Assembly: GCF_024508275.1 (NCBI RefSeq)
Contig: NZ_CP101989.1
Coordinates: forward strand, 2,356,001-2,420,000
Origin: Cellulomonas wangsupingiae
GTDB lineage: Bacteria > Actinomycetota > Actinomycetes > Actinomycetales > Cellulomonadaceae
DNA: 64,000 bases
Direction: 5' to 3'
The position numbers were made by a program, and so were the translations under genes. The notes beneath the pieces are model-generated. The model was not told the origin of the DNA, did no database searches, and saw only the letters and a program-made list of their open reading frames with translations. Shown piece by piece: positions 1-8,101 of the stretch (position 1 is the first letter of the stretch; each line of letters opens with the position of its first letter).

Positions 1-1
1 G

Positions 2-490
2 GAGCGCTTCGAGGAGGCCGCGGCCGTCCGCGACCGGCTCACCGCGTTCCTCCGGGGGGCGGCGCGTGCCCAGCGCCACGCGCGGGCGGCGTCGTGCCGG
101 GAGCTCGTCGCGGCGCGCCGCACCGAGGAGGGCGGCTGGGAGCTCGTGCTCGTGCGCCACGGACGCCTGGCGGGCACCGCCGTCGTCGACCGGCGCACCG
201 ACCCGCGGCCGGTCGTCGCGAGCCTGCGGGCGGGCGGCGAGCACGTGCCCGCACCGGTGGCGCCCGCGACCGCCGCCCACCCCGAGGAGACGGACCTGGT
301 GCTCGCGTGGCTCGAGCAGCCCGGCGTGCGGCTGGTCGAGGTCGACGGCGAGTGGTCGTCGCCCGCGCGCTCGGCCCAGGCGGTCCGTGACGCTGCCGCG
401 GCGGTCACCCTCGACCTCGTCGCACCCCGCGCGCCGCTCCTCGACGACGCGGTGCCCACGGCCTCCCCCGCACCACGCCGCACGGCATGA
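2..490 (+). CDS. DEDD exonuclease / UvrC-like protein, C-terminal part
   Basis: Only the last 162 residues are inside the window; the reading frame is open from base 2 to the TGA at 488-490. The first residues, ERFEEAAAVRDRL, match the UVR motif found in UvrB, UvrC and Cho-type proteins, where it mediates UvrB-UvrC contact. In actinobacteria this tail belongs to long proteins with an N-terminal DEDD (DnaQ-like) exonuclease domain and a GIY-YIG nuclease domain, probably acting in DNA repair. The exonuclease and nuclease domains lie outside the window, so the name rests on the UVR motif and family knowledge. The stop overlaps an ATG at 487. Confidence 0.7.
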   Translation, partial: ERFEEAAAVRDRLTAFLRGAARAQRHARAASCRELVAARRTEEGGWELVLVRHGRLAGTAVVDRRTDPRPVVASLRAGGEHVPAPVAPATAAHPEETDLVLAWLEQPGVRLVEVDGEWSSPARSAQAVRDAAAAVTLDLVAPRAPLLDDAVPTASPAPRRTA

Positions 491-498
491 TGGGTGCC

Positions 499-780
499 AT
501 GCTCACTGCCATCGTCCTCATCGACTGCGACGCCGCCCGCATCCCCGAGGTCGCCGCCGCGACGGCGGAGATCGAGGGCGTCAGCGAGGTCTACTCCGTG
601 ACCGGCGAGGTCGACCTCATCGCCCTCGTGCGCGTCCGCGAGCACGAGCGGCTGGCCGACGTCATCGCCGACAAGGTCAGCAAGGTCGACGGGGTGCTGC
701 GCACCCAGACCTACATCGCCTTCCGGGCGTACTCGCGGCACGACCTCGAGGAGGCGTTCGCGCTCGGCCTCGAGGACTGA
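499..780 (+). CDS. Lrp/AsnC ligand-binding (RAM) domain protein
   Basis: This 93-residue protein is a stand-alone ligand-binding half of an Lrp/AsnC regulator, without a helix-turn-helix. The pattern with EVYSVTGEVDLIALVRV in the middle is typical of the RAM domain, which oligomerises and binds amino acids. I chose the ATG at 499 because a CATGAT hexamer ends seven bases before it. An ATG at 487 overlapping the upstream TGA is the alternative and would add four residues. It may modulate a full-length Lrp protein; its ligand is not known. Confidence 0.82.
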   Translation: MLTAIVLIDCDAARIPEVAAATAEIEGVSEVYSVTGEVDLIALVRVREHERLADVIADKVSKVDGVLRTQTYIAFRAYSRHDLEEAFALGLED

Positions 781-826
781 CCGGCCACGGGCCGCGGCCG
801 GCCGGGCGCCCCCGGCCTGTGCGGCC

Positions 827-1876
827 TCAGGCCTGTGCGGCGACGCGCCAGCGCTCGAGCACGTCGGCGGCCGCGCCGTCGTCGAGCGCCCGTTCCGCGT
901 GCGCCGCGCCCGCGAGCAGGCGGTCGAGCAGCGTGCCCTCGGCCGTGCCCGGCAGCGTGGCGTCCGCGACCAGCGCGGCGCCGGCGTTGAGCACGACCGT
1001 GTCCCGCACCGGTCCCCGCGCCCCGGCGACGAGGGCCCGCACGACGTCGGCGTTCTGCGCGGCGGCGCCGCCGCGCAGCTGCTCGACCGTCACGGCCGGC
1101 ACCCCGGCGGCCGCCCAGTCGACGACCTCCTCGCGCACCGACCCGTCCCGGACCTCCCAGAACCGGGTGGAGCCCGTCGCGGCGATCTCGTCGAGCCCGT
1201 CCTCCTCGCCGCGGAAGACGAGGGCGGACCGCCCGCGCGCGGCCAGGACGCCGGCGATGAGCCCGGCCATGCGGGCGTCGGCCACACCGATCGCGCTGGC
1301 CTGCGGCTGCGCCGGGTTCGTGAGCGGGCCGAGGAAGTTGAACGCCGTGGCGATCCCCAGGTCCCGGCGGGTGACCCCGGCGTGACGCATCGACGGGTGG
1401 AACGCGCCGGCGAAGCAGAACGTGATCCCGACCTCGGACGCGAGCGCGGTCACGCGGTCGAGCGGCAGGTCGAGACGGATGCCCAGCGACTCCAGGACGT
1501 CCGCGGAGCCCGTGGACGACGACGCCGCCCGGTTGCCGTGCTTGACGACGGTCAGCCCGGTCGCGGCGACGACGAGCGCCGCCATGGTCGAGATGTTCAC
1601 CGTGTGGAGCCGGTCGCCGCCCGTGCCGACGATGTCGACGGTCCGGCCGGGCACCTGGAAGCGGTGCGCGTGCCGGAGCATCACGTCGGCCAGGCCCGCG
1701 AGCTCGTCGACGGTCTCGCCCTTCGACCGCAACGCCACGAGGAAGCCCGCGACCTGCGACGGCGATGCCTCGCCGCTCATGATCCGGTCCATGGCCCACG
1801 ACGCGTCGGCGCTGTCGAGGTCCTGGCCCCGCACCAGCGTCGTCAGCAGGTCGGACCAGGTGGTCGTCGGCGTCAT
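827..1876 (-). CDS. trpD: Anthranilate phosphoribosyltransferase
   Basis: TrpD transfers phosphoribosyl from PRPP to anthranilate in the second step of tryptophan synthesis. The 349 residues are full length. Signature motifs are visible: GTGGD for PRPP binding, NIST, and KHGNRAASS. The ATG at 1876 overlaps the stop of the upstream receiver-like gene (ATGA), which implies translational coupling. No other trp gene is in the window; an isolated trpD next to ctaE is common in actinobacteria. The much longer open frame upstream on this strand runs antisense to ctaE and is not coding. Confidence 0.96.
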   Translation of the reverse strand: MTPTTTWSDLLTTLVRGQDLDSADASWAMDRIMSGEASPSQVAGFLVALRSKGETVDELAGLADVMLRHAHRFQVPGRTVDIVGTGGDRLHTVNISTMAALVVAATGLTVVKHGNRAASSSTGSADVLESLGIRLDLPLDRVTALASEVGITFCFAGAFHPSMRHAGVTRRDLGIATAFNFLGPLTNPAQPQASAIGVADARMAGLIAGVLAARGRSALVFRGEEDGLDEIAATGSTRFWEVRDGSVREEVVDWAAAGVPAVTVEQLRGGAAAQNADVVRALVAGARGPVRDTVVLNAGAALVADATLPGTAEGTLLDRLLAGAAHAERALDDGAAADVLERWRVAAQA

Positions 1877-2289
1877 CGGCCGGCCGGCTCCGCGTGCAGG
1901 AGTCCGGCGACGGCGGTGTGCACCACGACCGGGTCGAGGGGGCGGCTCACGACGGCGTCCGCGTTCGACCACGACGCCAGCCACGCGTCCTGCGGGCGGC
2001 CTGTGAGGACGAGGACCGGGGGGCAGCGGTAGACCTCGTCCTTGAGCTGGCGGCACAGGCCCAGCCCTCCGACCTTGTCCGCCTCGCCGTCGAGCACCAG
2101 CAGGTCGAGACCGCCGGCGTCCGTCGCGGCGATCACGGCGTCCGCCGTCGCGACCTCGGTCCACTCGATGTCGGGCTCGCCGCGCCCGAGCCGGCGACCG
2201 ACCGCGAGACGCACCTGCTCGCGCGCGTCGACGTCGTCGCTGTACAGCAGGATGCGCGGCGCGCGGGCCGCCGGGTCTGCGGTGCTCAT
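1873..2289 (-). CDS. Receiver-like (CheY-fold) protein without output domain
   Basis: A 138-residue protein with the layout of a response-regulator receiver: an acidic pair after the first strand (SDD near residue 18), a candidate phosphoacceptor Asp in the LLVLDGEA strand, and a VLTGR strand. The usual conserved Lys near the end (KP motif) is replaced by Arg in SRPLDP. That suggests phosphorylation-independent or altered signalling. There is no DNA-binding domain. It is translationally coupled to trpD and divergent from ctaE. A GAGGGG sequence before the ATG at 2289 serves as ribosome site. Its partner is unknown. Confidence 0.78.
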   Translation of the reverse strand: MSTADPAARAPRILLYSDDVDAREQVRLAVGRRLGRGEPDIEWTEVATADAVIAATDAGGLDLLVLDGEADKVGGLGLCRQLKDEVYRCPPVLVLTGRPQDAWLASWSNADAVVSRPLDPVVVHTAVAGLLHAEPAGR

Positions 2290-2433
2290 GGTGCCCCTCA
2301 CTCGTCGTCGACGTGCAGAGGGCATCTTGGCACGTCGCCGACAGGTGGGGCACCGCGGACCGGTGCCCGGGCGCGCGCAGGGCACCCGCGGTCACGAGAA
2401 GGTGACGATGTGACATATCCCAAGGTGCGCGGG

Positions 2434-2449
2434 TGGGTCGAACGACCCA
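2434..2449. promoter_or_regulatory. 16-base perfect palindrome upstream of ctaE
   Basis: TGGGTCG-AA-CGACCCA is a perfect inverted repeat located 18 bases upstream of the ctaE -10 element, over the -35 position. A dimeric transcription factor is the obvious reader, but which one is not known. Confidence 0.45.
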
Positions 2450-2467
2450 TGCGGCGCGCTCGTCGGC

Positions 2468-2473
2468 CATAAT
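2468..2473 (+). promoter_or_regulatory. -10 element of ctaE (CATAAT), leaderless start
   Basis: CATAAT ends six bases before the GTG start of ctaE. No Shine-Dalgarno sequence precedes that GTG, so the message probably begins at or next to the start codon. Confidence 0.6.
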
Positions 2474-2479
2474 GTCCAC

Positions 2480-3118
2480 GTGTCGACCGCAACGGCTGCC
2501 TCGCGCCCCGCCCCCCACCTGACCGTGAACCGACCGAACCCTGTGTCGGTCGGGACGATCGTGTGGCTCGCCAGCGAGCTCATGTTCTTCGCCGGGCTGT
2601 TCGCGATGTACTTCACGGTCCGCGCCGCCGTCCCGGAGGAGTGGGCGGAGCAGACGGTCAAGCTCAACCTGCAGTTCGCGTTCGCGAACACGACGGTCCT
2701 GGTGCTGTCGTCGGTGACCTGCCAGATGGGCGTGTGGGCGGCCGAGCGGCTCCAGCCCGTCCGCACCGGCTCGCTGATGCAGTTCTGGCGCTGGGGCATG
2801 AACGAGTGGATCACCCTGACGTACGTCATGGGAGCCGTCTTCATCGGCGGTCAGATCTTCGAGTACGCCGAGCTCGTCGAGCACGGCCTGACGATCTCGT
2901 CGTCGCCGTACGGCTCGGTGTTCTACCTGACGACCGGGTTCCACGGCCTGCACGTGGTCGGTGGGCTCATCGCGTTCCTCTTCCTGCTGGGACGCTCCTT
3001 CGCCGCCAAGCGGTTCACGCACCACGAGGAGACGACCGCGATCGTCACCTCGTACTACTGGCACTTCGTCGACGTGGTCTGGATCGCGCTGTTCGCGGTC
3101 ATCTACCTCGTCCGATGA
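2480..3118 (+). CDS. ctaE: Cytochrome c oxidase subunit III
   Basis: CtaE is the membrane subunit III of the aa3-type terminal oxidase, which reduces oxygen to water. The 212 residues hold about five hydrophobic helices, for example around [20 protein letters not shown] and the [19 protein letters not shown] segment characteristic of the family. The GTG at 2480 is chosen because the nearby ATG at 2472 is out of frame and because a -10 hexamer is spaced for a leaderless start. qcrC, qcrA and qcrB follow, the usual actinobacterial order that encodes part of the bc1-aa3 supercomplex. Confidence 0.96.
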   Translation: MSTATAASRPAPHLTVNRPNPVSVGTIVWLASELMFFAGLFAMYFTVRAAVPEEWAEQTVKLNLQFAFANTTVLVLSSVTCQMGVWAAERLQPVRTGSLMQFWRWGMNEWITLTYVMGAVFIGGQIFEYAELVEHGLTISSSPYGSVFYLTTGFHGLHVVGGLIAFLFLLGRSFAAKRFTHHEETTAIVTSYYWHFVDVVWIALFAVIYLVR

Positions 3119-3191
3119 CGACGGCCGGCCCGCACACGGGCCGGCGCCACCCCCTGCACACCACCCCCACATGCGAGACGAGGACCGATCC

Positions 3192-3977
3192 GTGAAGGCA
3201 CTCGCAGCCCGCAGGCACGACCGGCGTGCGCCGGTCGTGCTGCTCCTGCTGGCGCTGCTCCTCACCGGCGCGCTGTACGCCGTGCTGTCCCCCACGTCCG
3301 CCGACGCCGCGCCCGCGGCGGCCACGGCGGACGAGGTCGAGACCGGTGAGAAGCTGTTCCAGGCCAACTGCGCGACGTGCCACGGGCCGGACGCGACCGG
3401 CACGGAGGTCGTGCCGTCGCTGGTCGGCGTCGGCGCCGCAGCCGTCGACTTCCAGGTCGGTACCGGCCGCATGCCCATGCAGATGAACGGCCCGCAGGCG
3501 CCGGCCAAGCCGGCCCAGTTCGACGAGGACCAGATCGCCGCGCTCGCGGCCTACGTCGCCTCGCTCGGCCCCGGCCCGTCCGTCCCCACCGCGGAGCAGG
3601 TCGACCCGACGCTGGGCGACCCGGCGAGCGGCATGGCGCTGTTCCGTACCAACTGCGCGATGTGCCACAACGCCGTCGGAGCCGGCGGCGCGCTCTCCGA
3701 GGGCAAGTGGGCACCGAACCTGTGGGACACCACGCCCACGCACGTCTACGAGGCGATGTCCACCGGCCCGCAGTCCATGCCGGTCTTCAACGACGCGACC
3801 CTGACCCCGGACGAGAAGCGCGACATCATCGCGTACCTCGACCTGCAGGGCGGGGCCGCTCCCGGCGGTATCGACCTCGGCAGCCTCGGACCGGTGAGCG
3901 AGGGCCTGTGGGCCTGGGTCGTCGGCATGGGGCTCCTCATCGGCGCAGCAGTCTGGATCGGAGCGAGGTCCTCGTGA
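3192..3977 (+). CDS. qcrC: Ubiquinol/menaquinol-cytochrome c reductase, dihaem cytochrome c subunit
   Basis: This 261-residue protein has an N-terminal transmembrane segment (about residues 14-32), two cytochrome c domains with CATCH and CAMCH haem-binding motifs, and a C-terminal transmembrane helix (WVVGMGLLIGAAVWIG). A fused dihaem subunit is the actinobacterial replacement for a soluble cytochrome c and hands electrons directly to oxidase subunit II. The GTG at 3192 follows a GAGG sequence at a good distance; an in-frame ATG at 3171 is possible. Its stop overlaps the next start (GTGA). Confidence 0.96.
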   Translation: MKALAARRHDRRAPVVLLLLALLLTGALYAVLSPTSADAAPAAATADEVETGEKLFQANCATCHGPDATGTEVVPSLVGVGAAAVDFQVGTGRMPMQMNGPQAPAKPAQFDEDQIAALAAYVASLGPGPSVPTAEQVDPTLGDPASGMALFRTNCAMCHNAVGAGGALSEGKWAPNLWDTTPTHVYEAMSTGPQSMPVFNDATLTPDEKRDIIAYLDLQGGAAPGGIDLGSLGPVSEGLWAWVVGMGLLIGAAVWIGARSS

Positions 3978-5029
3978 GCACCACCCACGACCACGGCCAC
4001 GACGGCCACGAGCCCGGCGACGGACTCGGGACGGACGTCGTCCTGCGCGAGGGCGAGGACGCCGGACGGTTCCCGAACCCCGGCATGGGTCCGCACCGGC
4101 CGCGCCGGTCCGACGTCGACCCGGCGGCGAACAAGCGGGCGGAGCGACAGGTCGTCGCCCTGTTCACCGTCTCGATCGTCGGCGCCATCGGCTTCATCGT
4201 GGCGTACTTCGCCCTGCCGCTCGACGAGACCCCCGAGCGCTTGCGCATCTCCAACCTCGCCCTCGGGCTCGGGCTGGCGCTGTCGCTGCTCGGCATCGGG
4301 CTCGCGGCCGTGCACTGGGCCAAGGCGCTCATGAACGACCACGAGAAGGCGGAGGACCGTCACGCGCAGCGCAGCTCGGACGAGACCCGCGCCCAGGCGG
4401 TGCAGGTCCTCAAGGACGGCGCGCAGGACTCGGCCATCGGCCGGCGCGGGGTGCTCAAGGGCGCCCTCGTGTCCTCGCTCGCGCTCTTCCCGCTGACGAT
4501 CGCCCTGCCGCTGATCGGCGAGGTCGGCGAGGACTGGGACGTCTCGAAGTTCAAGCGCACGATGTGGGCGAAGAACAAGAAGCTGACGATCGACCCGACG
4601 GGCCGGCCCATCAAGGCCGCCGACGTCACGATCGGCTCGGTCGTCCACGTCATCCCCGAGGGTCTCGACGAGACCGACGCACCGCTGGACGAGAAGGCCA
4701 AGGCCGTCGTCCTGCTGGTCCGCCTGGACCCCCGGGACATCAAGTCGGAGCAGGGCGAGGGCTGGTCGTACGACGGCATCGTCGCCTTCTCGAAGATCTG
4801 CACCCACGTGGGATGCCCGGTGGCGCTCTACGAGCAGCAGACGCACCACCTGCTGTGCCCGTGCCACCAGAGCACGTTCGACGTCGCCGACAGCGCGAAG
4901 GTCGTGTTCGGTCCTGCCAAGCGGCCGCTGCCCCAGCTGCCGATCACCGTCGACGACGAGGGCTACCTGGTCGCGCAGAGCGACTTTCACGAGCCCATCG
5001 GTCCGAGCTTCTGGGAGCGGCTGCGATGA
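3974..5029 (+). CDS. qcrA: Rieske iron-sulfur subunit of the cytochrome bc1 complex
   Basis: The 351-residue QcrA carries the Rieske [2Fe-2S] cluster that takes electrons from menaquinol. The cluster motifs CTHVGC and CPCHQSTFD are present in the C-terminal domain. Upstream are three hydrophobic helices, two near residues 55-110 and one near 165, the extra-helix architecture of actinobacterial QcrA. An RRGVLKG stretch before the third helix resembles a twin-arginine signal. The N-terminus is His- and Gly-rich. It overlaps qcrC and qcrB by four bases on each side. Confidence 0.96.
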   Translation: MSTTHDHGHDGHEPGDGLGTDVVLREGEDAGRFPNPGMGPHRPRRSDVDPAANKRAERQVVALFTVSIVGAIGFIVAYFALPLDETPERLRISNLALGLGLALSLLGIGLAAVHWAKALMNDHEKAEDRHAQRSSDETRAQAVQVLKDGAQDSAIGRRGVLKGALVSSLALFPLTIALPLIGEVGEDWDVSKFKRTMWAKNKKLTIDPTGRPIKAADVTIGSVVHVIPEGLDETDAPLDEKAKAVVLLVRLDPRDIKSEQGEGWSYDGIVAFSKICTHVGCPVALYEQQTHHLLCPCHQSTFDVADSAKVVFGPAKRPLPQLPITVDDEGYLVAQSDFHEPIGPSFWERLR

Positions 5030-6771
5030 GCGCCACCACCGCACCGAGCGGGAACAAGGCTGCCGCCACCGCCGACTACCTCGACCAGCGCACCGGCGTC
5101 GGGAAGGCGGTCAAGGAGTTCGCCCGCAAGATCTTCCCCGACCACTGGTCGTTCCTGCTGGGCGAGATCGCGCTGTACAGCTTCGTCACGCTGCTGATCT
5201 CGGGTGTCTTCCTCACCCTGTTCTTCGTCCCGAGCATGAACGAGGTGCACTACGAGGGCCCGTGGCCCACGATGCACGGCGTCGAGATGTCCGAGGCGTT
5301 CGCGTCGACCCTGCGCCTGTCGTTCGAGGTGCGCGGTGGCCTGCTCATGCGGCAGATCCACCACTGGGCCGCGCTGATCTTCATGGCGTCGATCGTGACG
5401 CACATGATGCGCGTCTTCTTCACCGGGGCGTTCCGCAAGCCGCGCGAGCTGAACTGGGTCGTGGGCTTCGTCCTGATGATCCTCGGCCTCGCGGCGGGCT
5501 TCACGGGCTACTCCCTGCCCGACGACGTGCTGTCCGGCAACGGCCTGCGCATCACCGACGGCGTGGTCCGGTCCATCCCGATCCTCGGCAGCTACCTGTC
5601 GTACTTCATCTTCGGCGGCGAGTTCCCCGGCCACGACGTGATCCCGCGGCTGTTCACGCTGCACATCCTCGTGGTGCCGGGACTCATCCTGGCCATGGTG
5701 GCGCTGCACCTGTTCTTCGTCGTGCTGCACAAGCACACGCAGTACCCGGGCTCGGGCCGTACGAACGCCAACGTCGTGGGCTACCCGCTGTTCCCGATCT
5801 ACGTCGCGAAGGCCGGCGGCTACTTCTTCGTGGTGTTCGGCGTCATCGCCCTCATGGGCGCCACGATGTCGATCAACCCGGTCTGGAACTACGGGCCGTA
5901 CGACCCGTCACCCGTGTCCGCCGGCGCTCAGCCCGACTGGTACATGCTGTTCCTCGAGGGCTCGCTGCGCCTGATGCCGGGCCAGACGGAGTACGTGCTC
6001 TTCGGCCCCGACGGGTACACGCTCGCGCTCAACGTCCTCATCCCGGCCGTGGTCATCCCGGGGGCGCTGTTCTCCATCCTCGCGCTGTACCCCTTCGTCG
6101 AGGCCTTCGCCACCGGCGACAAGCGCGAGCACCACGTGCTGGACCGGCCGCGCAACCGCCCGTTCCGCACGGCGCTCGGCGTGTCGGTGCTGGTCGCGTT
6201 CTTCATCCTCGTGCTGGCCGGCTCGAACGACATCATCGCGACCCACTTCGACCTGTCGATCAACGACATCACGTGGGTGTTCCGGTTCCTGTTCTTCCTC
6301 GCACCGTGGGCCGCGTTCGTCATCACGAAGCGCATCTGCCTCGGTCTGCAGCGCAAGGACCGCGAGCTGGTGCTGCACGGGCACGAGACCGGCCAGATCG
6401 TGCGGTTCGCGTCCGGTGAGTACATCGAGGTCCACAAGCCGCTCGACGAGCACGAGCGCTGGCTGCGGGTGCAGCACGACCCGACGCGCCCCATCGAGAT
6501 CGAGCCGGCCGAGGACTCCCGCGGCGTCCGCCGCAAGGGGTACCGCCTCGACCGCATGCGCCAGCGCCTGTCGCAGGTCTTCTACGAGGACCGCGTGGAG
6601 CCGGTGACACCTGCCGAGCTGCAGGCGTCGCACTCGCACGGCGAGCACGACGAGCTCGGCTCCGACCAGGAGAAGGCACCCGCGCAGATGCTCGGCGAGA
6701 GCGCCCCGACGGGCGGCGGATCCCGCCTGCGCCCGGAGGATGAGACGGACCTCGACACGCGGAACAGGTGA
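5026..6771 (+). CDS. qcrB: Cytochrome b subunit of the bc1 complex
   Basis: QcrB is the quinol-oxidising, dihaem b subunit. At 581 residues it is longer than mitochondrial cytochrome b because of a C-terminal cytoplasmic extension, as in other actinobacteria. Visible features include the haem His residues in MRQIHHWAA and THMMRVFFTGAF, further His in LHILVVP and LHLFFVVLHKHT, and a P-D-W quinol-site-type sequence (QPDWYMLFLEGSLRLMP). ATGA overlap with qcrA indicates coupling. The last 100 residues are charged and not membrane-spanning. Confidence 0.97.
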   Translation: MSATTAPSGNKAAATADYLDQRTGVGKAVKEFARKIFPDHWSFLLGEIALYSFVTLLISGVFLTLFFVPSMNEVHYEGPWPTMHGVEMSEAFASTLRLSFEVRGGLLMRQIHHWAALIFMASIVTHMMRVFFTGAFRKPRELNWVVGFVLMILGLAAGFTGYSLPDDVLSGNGLRITDGVVRSIPILGSYLSYFIFGGEFPGHDVIPRLFTLHILVVPGLILAMVALHLFFVVLHKHTQYPGSGRTNANVVGYPLFPIYVAKAGGYFFVVFGVIALMGATMSINPVWNYGPYDPSPVSAGAQPDWYMLFLEGSLRLMPGQTEYVLFGPDGYTLALNVLIPAVVIPGALFSILALYPFVEAFATGDKREHHVLDRPRNRPFRTALGVSVLVAFFILVLAGSNDIIATHFDLSINDITWVFRFLFFLAPWAAFVITKRICLGLQRKDRELVLHGHETGQIVRFASGEYIEVHKPLDEHERWLRVQHDPTRPIEIEPAEDSRGVRRKGYRLDRMRQRLSQVFYEDRVEPVTPAELQASHSHGEHDELGSDQEKAPAQMLGESAPTGGGSRLRPEDETDLDTRNR

Positions 6772-6894
6772 TCCTGGGCCAGAGTTGACCTGAAAGACCA
6801 CCGCTCGCGGTGTCCGGCCGGATGTGCCGGGCACCGCGAACGGCGTTTACGGGCGGATGCCTGGCACCGCCACCCGACGCAGGAGAGGTACGAG

Positions 6895-7524
6895 ATGGCT
6901 GACTACACGCTCCCGGATCTGCCGTACGACTACGCGGCGCTCGAGCCGCACATCTCCGGCAGGATCATGGAGCTGCACCACGACAAGCACCACGCCGCGT
7001 ACGTCGCGGGCGCGAACACGGCGCTCGAGAAGCTGGCTGCGGCGCGCGAGGCGGACGACTTCGCGACGGTGAACCTCCAGGAGAAGAACCTCGCGTTCAA
7101 CCTGGGCGGGCACGTGAACCACTCGGTCTTCTGGGAGAACCTCTCCCCCGACGGCGGCGACCAGCCCGTCGGTGAGCTGGCGGCCGCCATCGACGAGTTC
7201 TTCGGCTCGTTCGCAGCGTTCCAGAAGCACTTCGCCGCCAACGCGCTGGGCATCCAGGGCTCCGGCTGGTCGATCCTGGGCTGGGACTCCGTGGGTCAGA
7301 AGCTGGCGATCTTCCAGCTGTACGACCAGCAGAGCAACTACCCGCTGGGCCTCGTGCCCATCGTCGTGCTCGACATGTGGGAGCACGCCTTCTACCTCGA
7401 CTACGTCAACGTCAAGGCGGACTACGTCAAGGCGTGGTGGAACATCGTCAACTGGGCCGACGCCGCGGAGCGGTTCGCGCGGGCCCGTACGCAGACCGCC
7501 GGGCTCATCGTCCCGACCGTCTGA
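6895..7524 (+). CDS. sodA: Superoxide dismutase, Fe/Mn family
   Basis: SodA converts superoxide to hydrogen peroxide and oxygen. It is full length at 209 residues and starts with the family pattern [19 protein letters not shown]. Metal ligands are visible in MELHHDKHH, in HVNHSVFW and in the [11 protein letters not shown] motif. GGAGAGG lies nine bases upstream of the ATG. There is no signal peptide, so it is probably cytoplasmic. It sits between the two halves of the respiratory gene set. Metal preference (Mn, Fe or both) cannot be decided from sequence alone. Confidence 0.97.
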   Translation: MADYTLPDLPYDYAALEPHISGRIMELHHDKHHAAYVAGANTALEKLAAAREADDFATVNLQEKNLAFNLGGHVNHSVFWENLSPDGGDQPVGELAAAIDEFFGSFAAFQKHFAANALGIQGSGWSILGWDSVGQKLAIFQLYDQQSNYPLGLVPIVVLDMWEHAFYLDYVNVKADYVKAWWNIVNWADAAERFARARTQTAGLIVPTV

Positions 7525-7538
7525 CGACTCCTGCGGAC

Positions 7539-7584
7539 AACGCCTGCGGCCGTCCACCTCGTGAGGTGGGCGGCCGCAGGCGTT
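7539..7584. terminator. Terminator hairpin after sodA
   Basis: A 21-base-pair stem with one G-U pair and a CGTG loop (7560-7563) lies just downstream of the sodA stop. It has no U tract, as is usual at this G+C content. Confidence 0.8.
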
Positions 7585-7651
7585 CGTGCTTCGTGCGCCG
7601 CGCCACCGGGTGGGTCCCGCACGAGCGCTCCACGGGCCGAGAGCGGAACGA

Positions 7652-7685
7652 CGACGGCCCGCCACCTCGCGGTGGCGGGCCGTCG
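7652..7685. terminator. Terminator hairpin after ctaF
   Basis: A perfect 15-base-pair stem with a TCGC loop lies 17 bases beyond the ctaF stop on the minus strand. Together with the 7539-7584 hairpin it insulates the convergent sodA and cta operons. Confidence 0.8.
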
Positions 7686-7702
7686 ACCGGGTGCGGCAGG
7701 GG

Positions 7703-8101
7703 TCAGTGCGCGTGCTGCCCGCGGGAGAACTCGAAGAACCAGCCGACGAGCCCGACGACGCCGAGCGGCACGGCGACGGCCATGAGCCACCAGCCCACCG
7801 CCATCGCGAGGAACGCCACGGACGCGGCGAGCGCCACGACCAGCGGCCACCAGCTCCACGGGCTGAACGTGCCCTGGTTGCCGGCCCCCTGCTCGATCTC
7901 GCCGAGCTCGTCGTCCTCGGGGCGGGCGTCGATGCGACGCGCCAGGAGGGCGAAGTAGCCGCCGATCATCCCGACGAGGCCGCCGACGAGCGGGATGCCG
8001 ACCGTCCCGACCGCCTCGCCGTCGCTCCAGAAGCCGTAGACGAGCCCGACGGGGATGAAGAACAGGATCCCGTACAGGAAGAGCTTGGCCTCGATCTTCA
8101 T
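7703..8101 (-). CDS. ctaF: Cytochrome c oxidase subunit IV (actinobacterial type)
   Basis: CtaF is the small 132-residue membrane subunit found in actinobacterial aa3 oxidases. It has four hydrophobic segments: two near the N-terminus ([18 protein letters not shown] and a Gly-rich helix) and two near the C-terminus. Its ATG overlaps the ctaD stop by four bases, so it is translated from the ctaC-ctaD message. The short polar linker around residues 57-76 is acidic. Confidence 0.92.
   Translation of the reverse strand: MKIEAKLFLYGILFFIPVGLVYGFWSDGEAVGTVGIPLVGGLVGMIGGYFALLARRIDARPEDDELGEIEQGAGNQGTFSPWSWWPLVVALAASVAFLAMAVGWWLMAVAVPLGVVGLVGWFFEFSRGQHAH

Noticed and set aside
827..3508. Very long minus-strand open frame extending trpD upstream through ctaE and qcrC
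   Set aside because: Only the trpD portion has family motifs; the remainder is antisense to clearly conserved respiratory genes, an effect of high G+C content.
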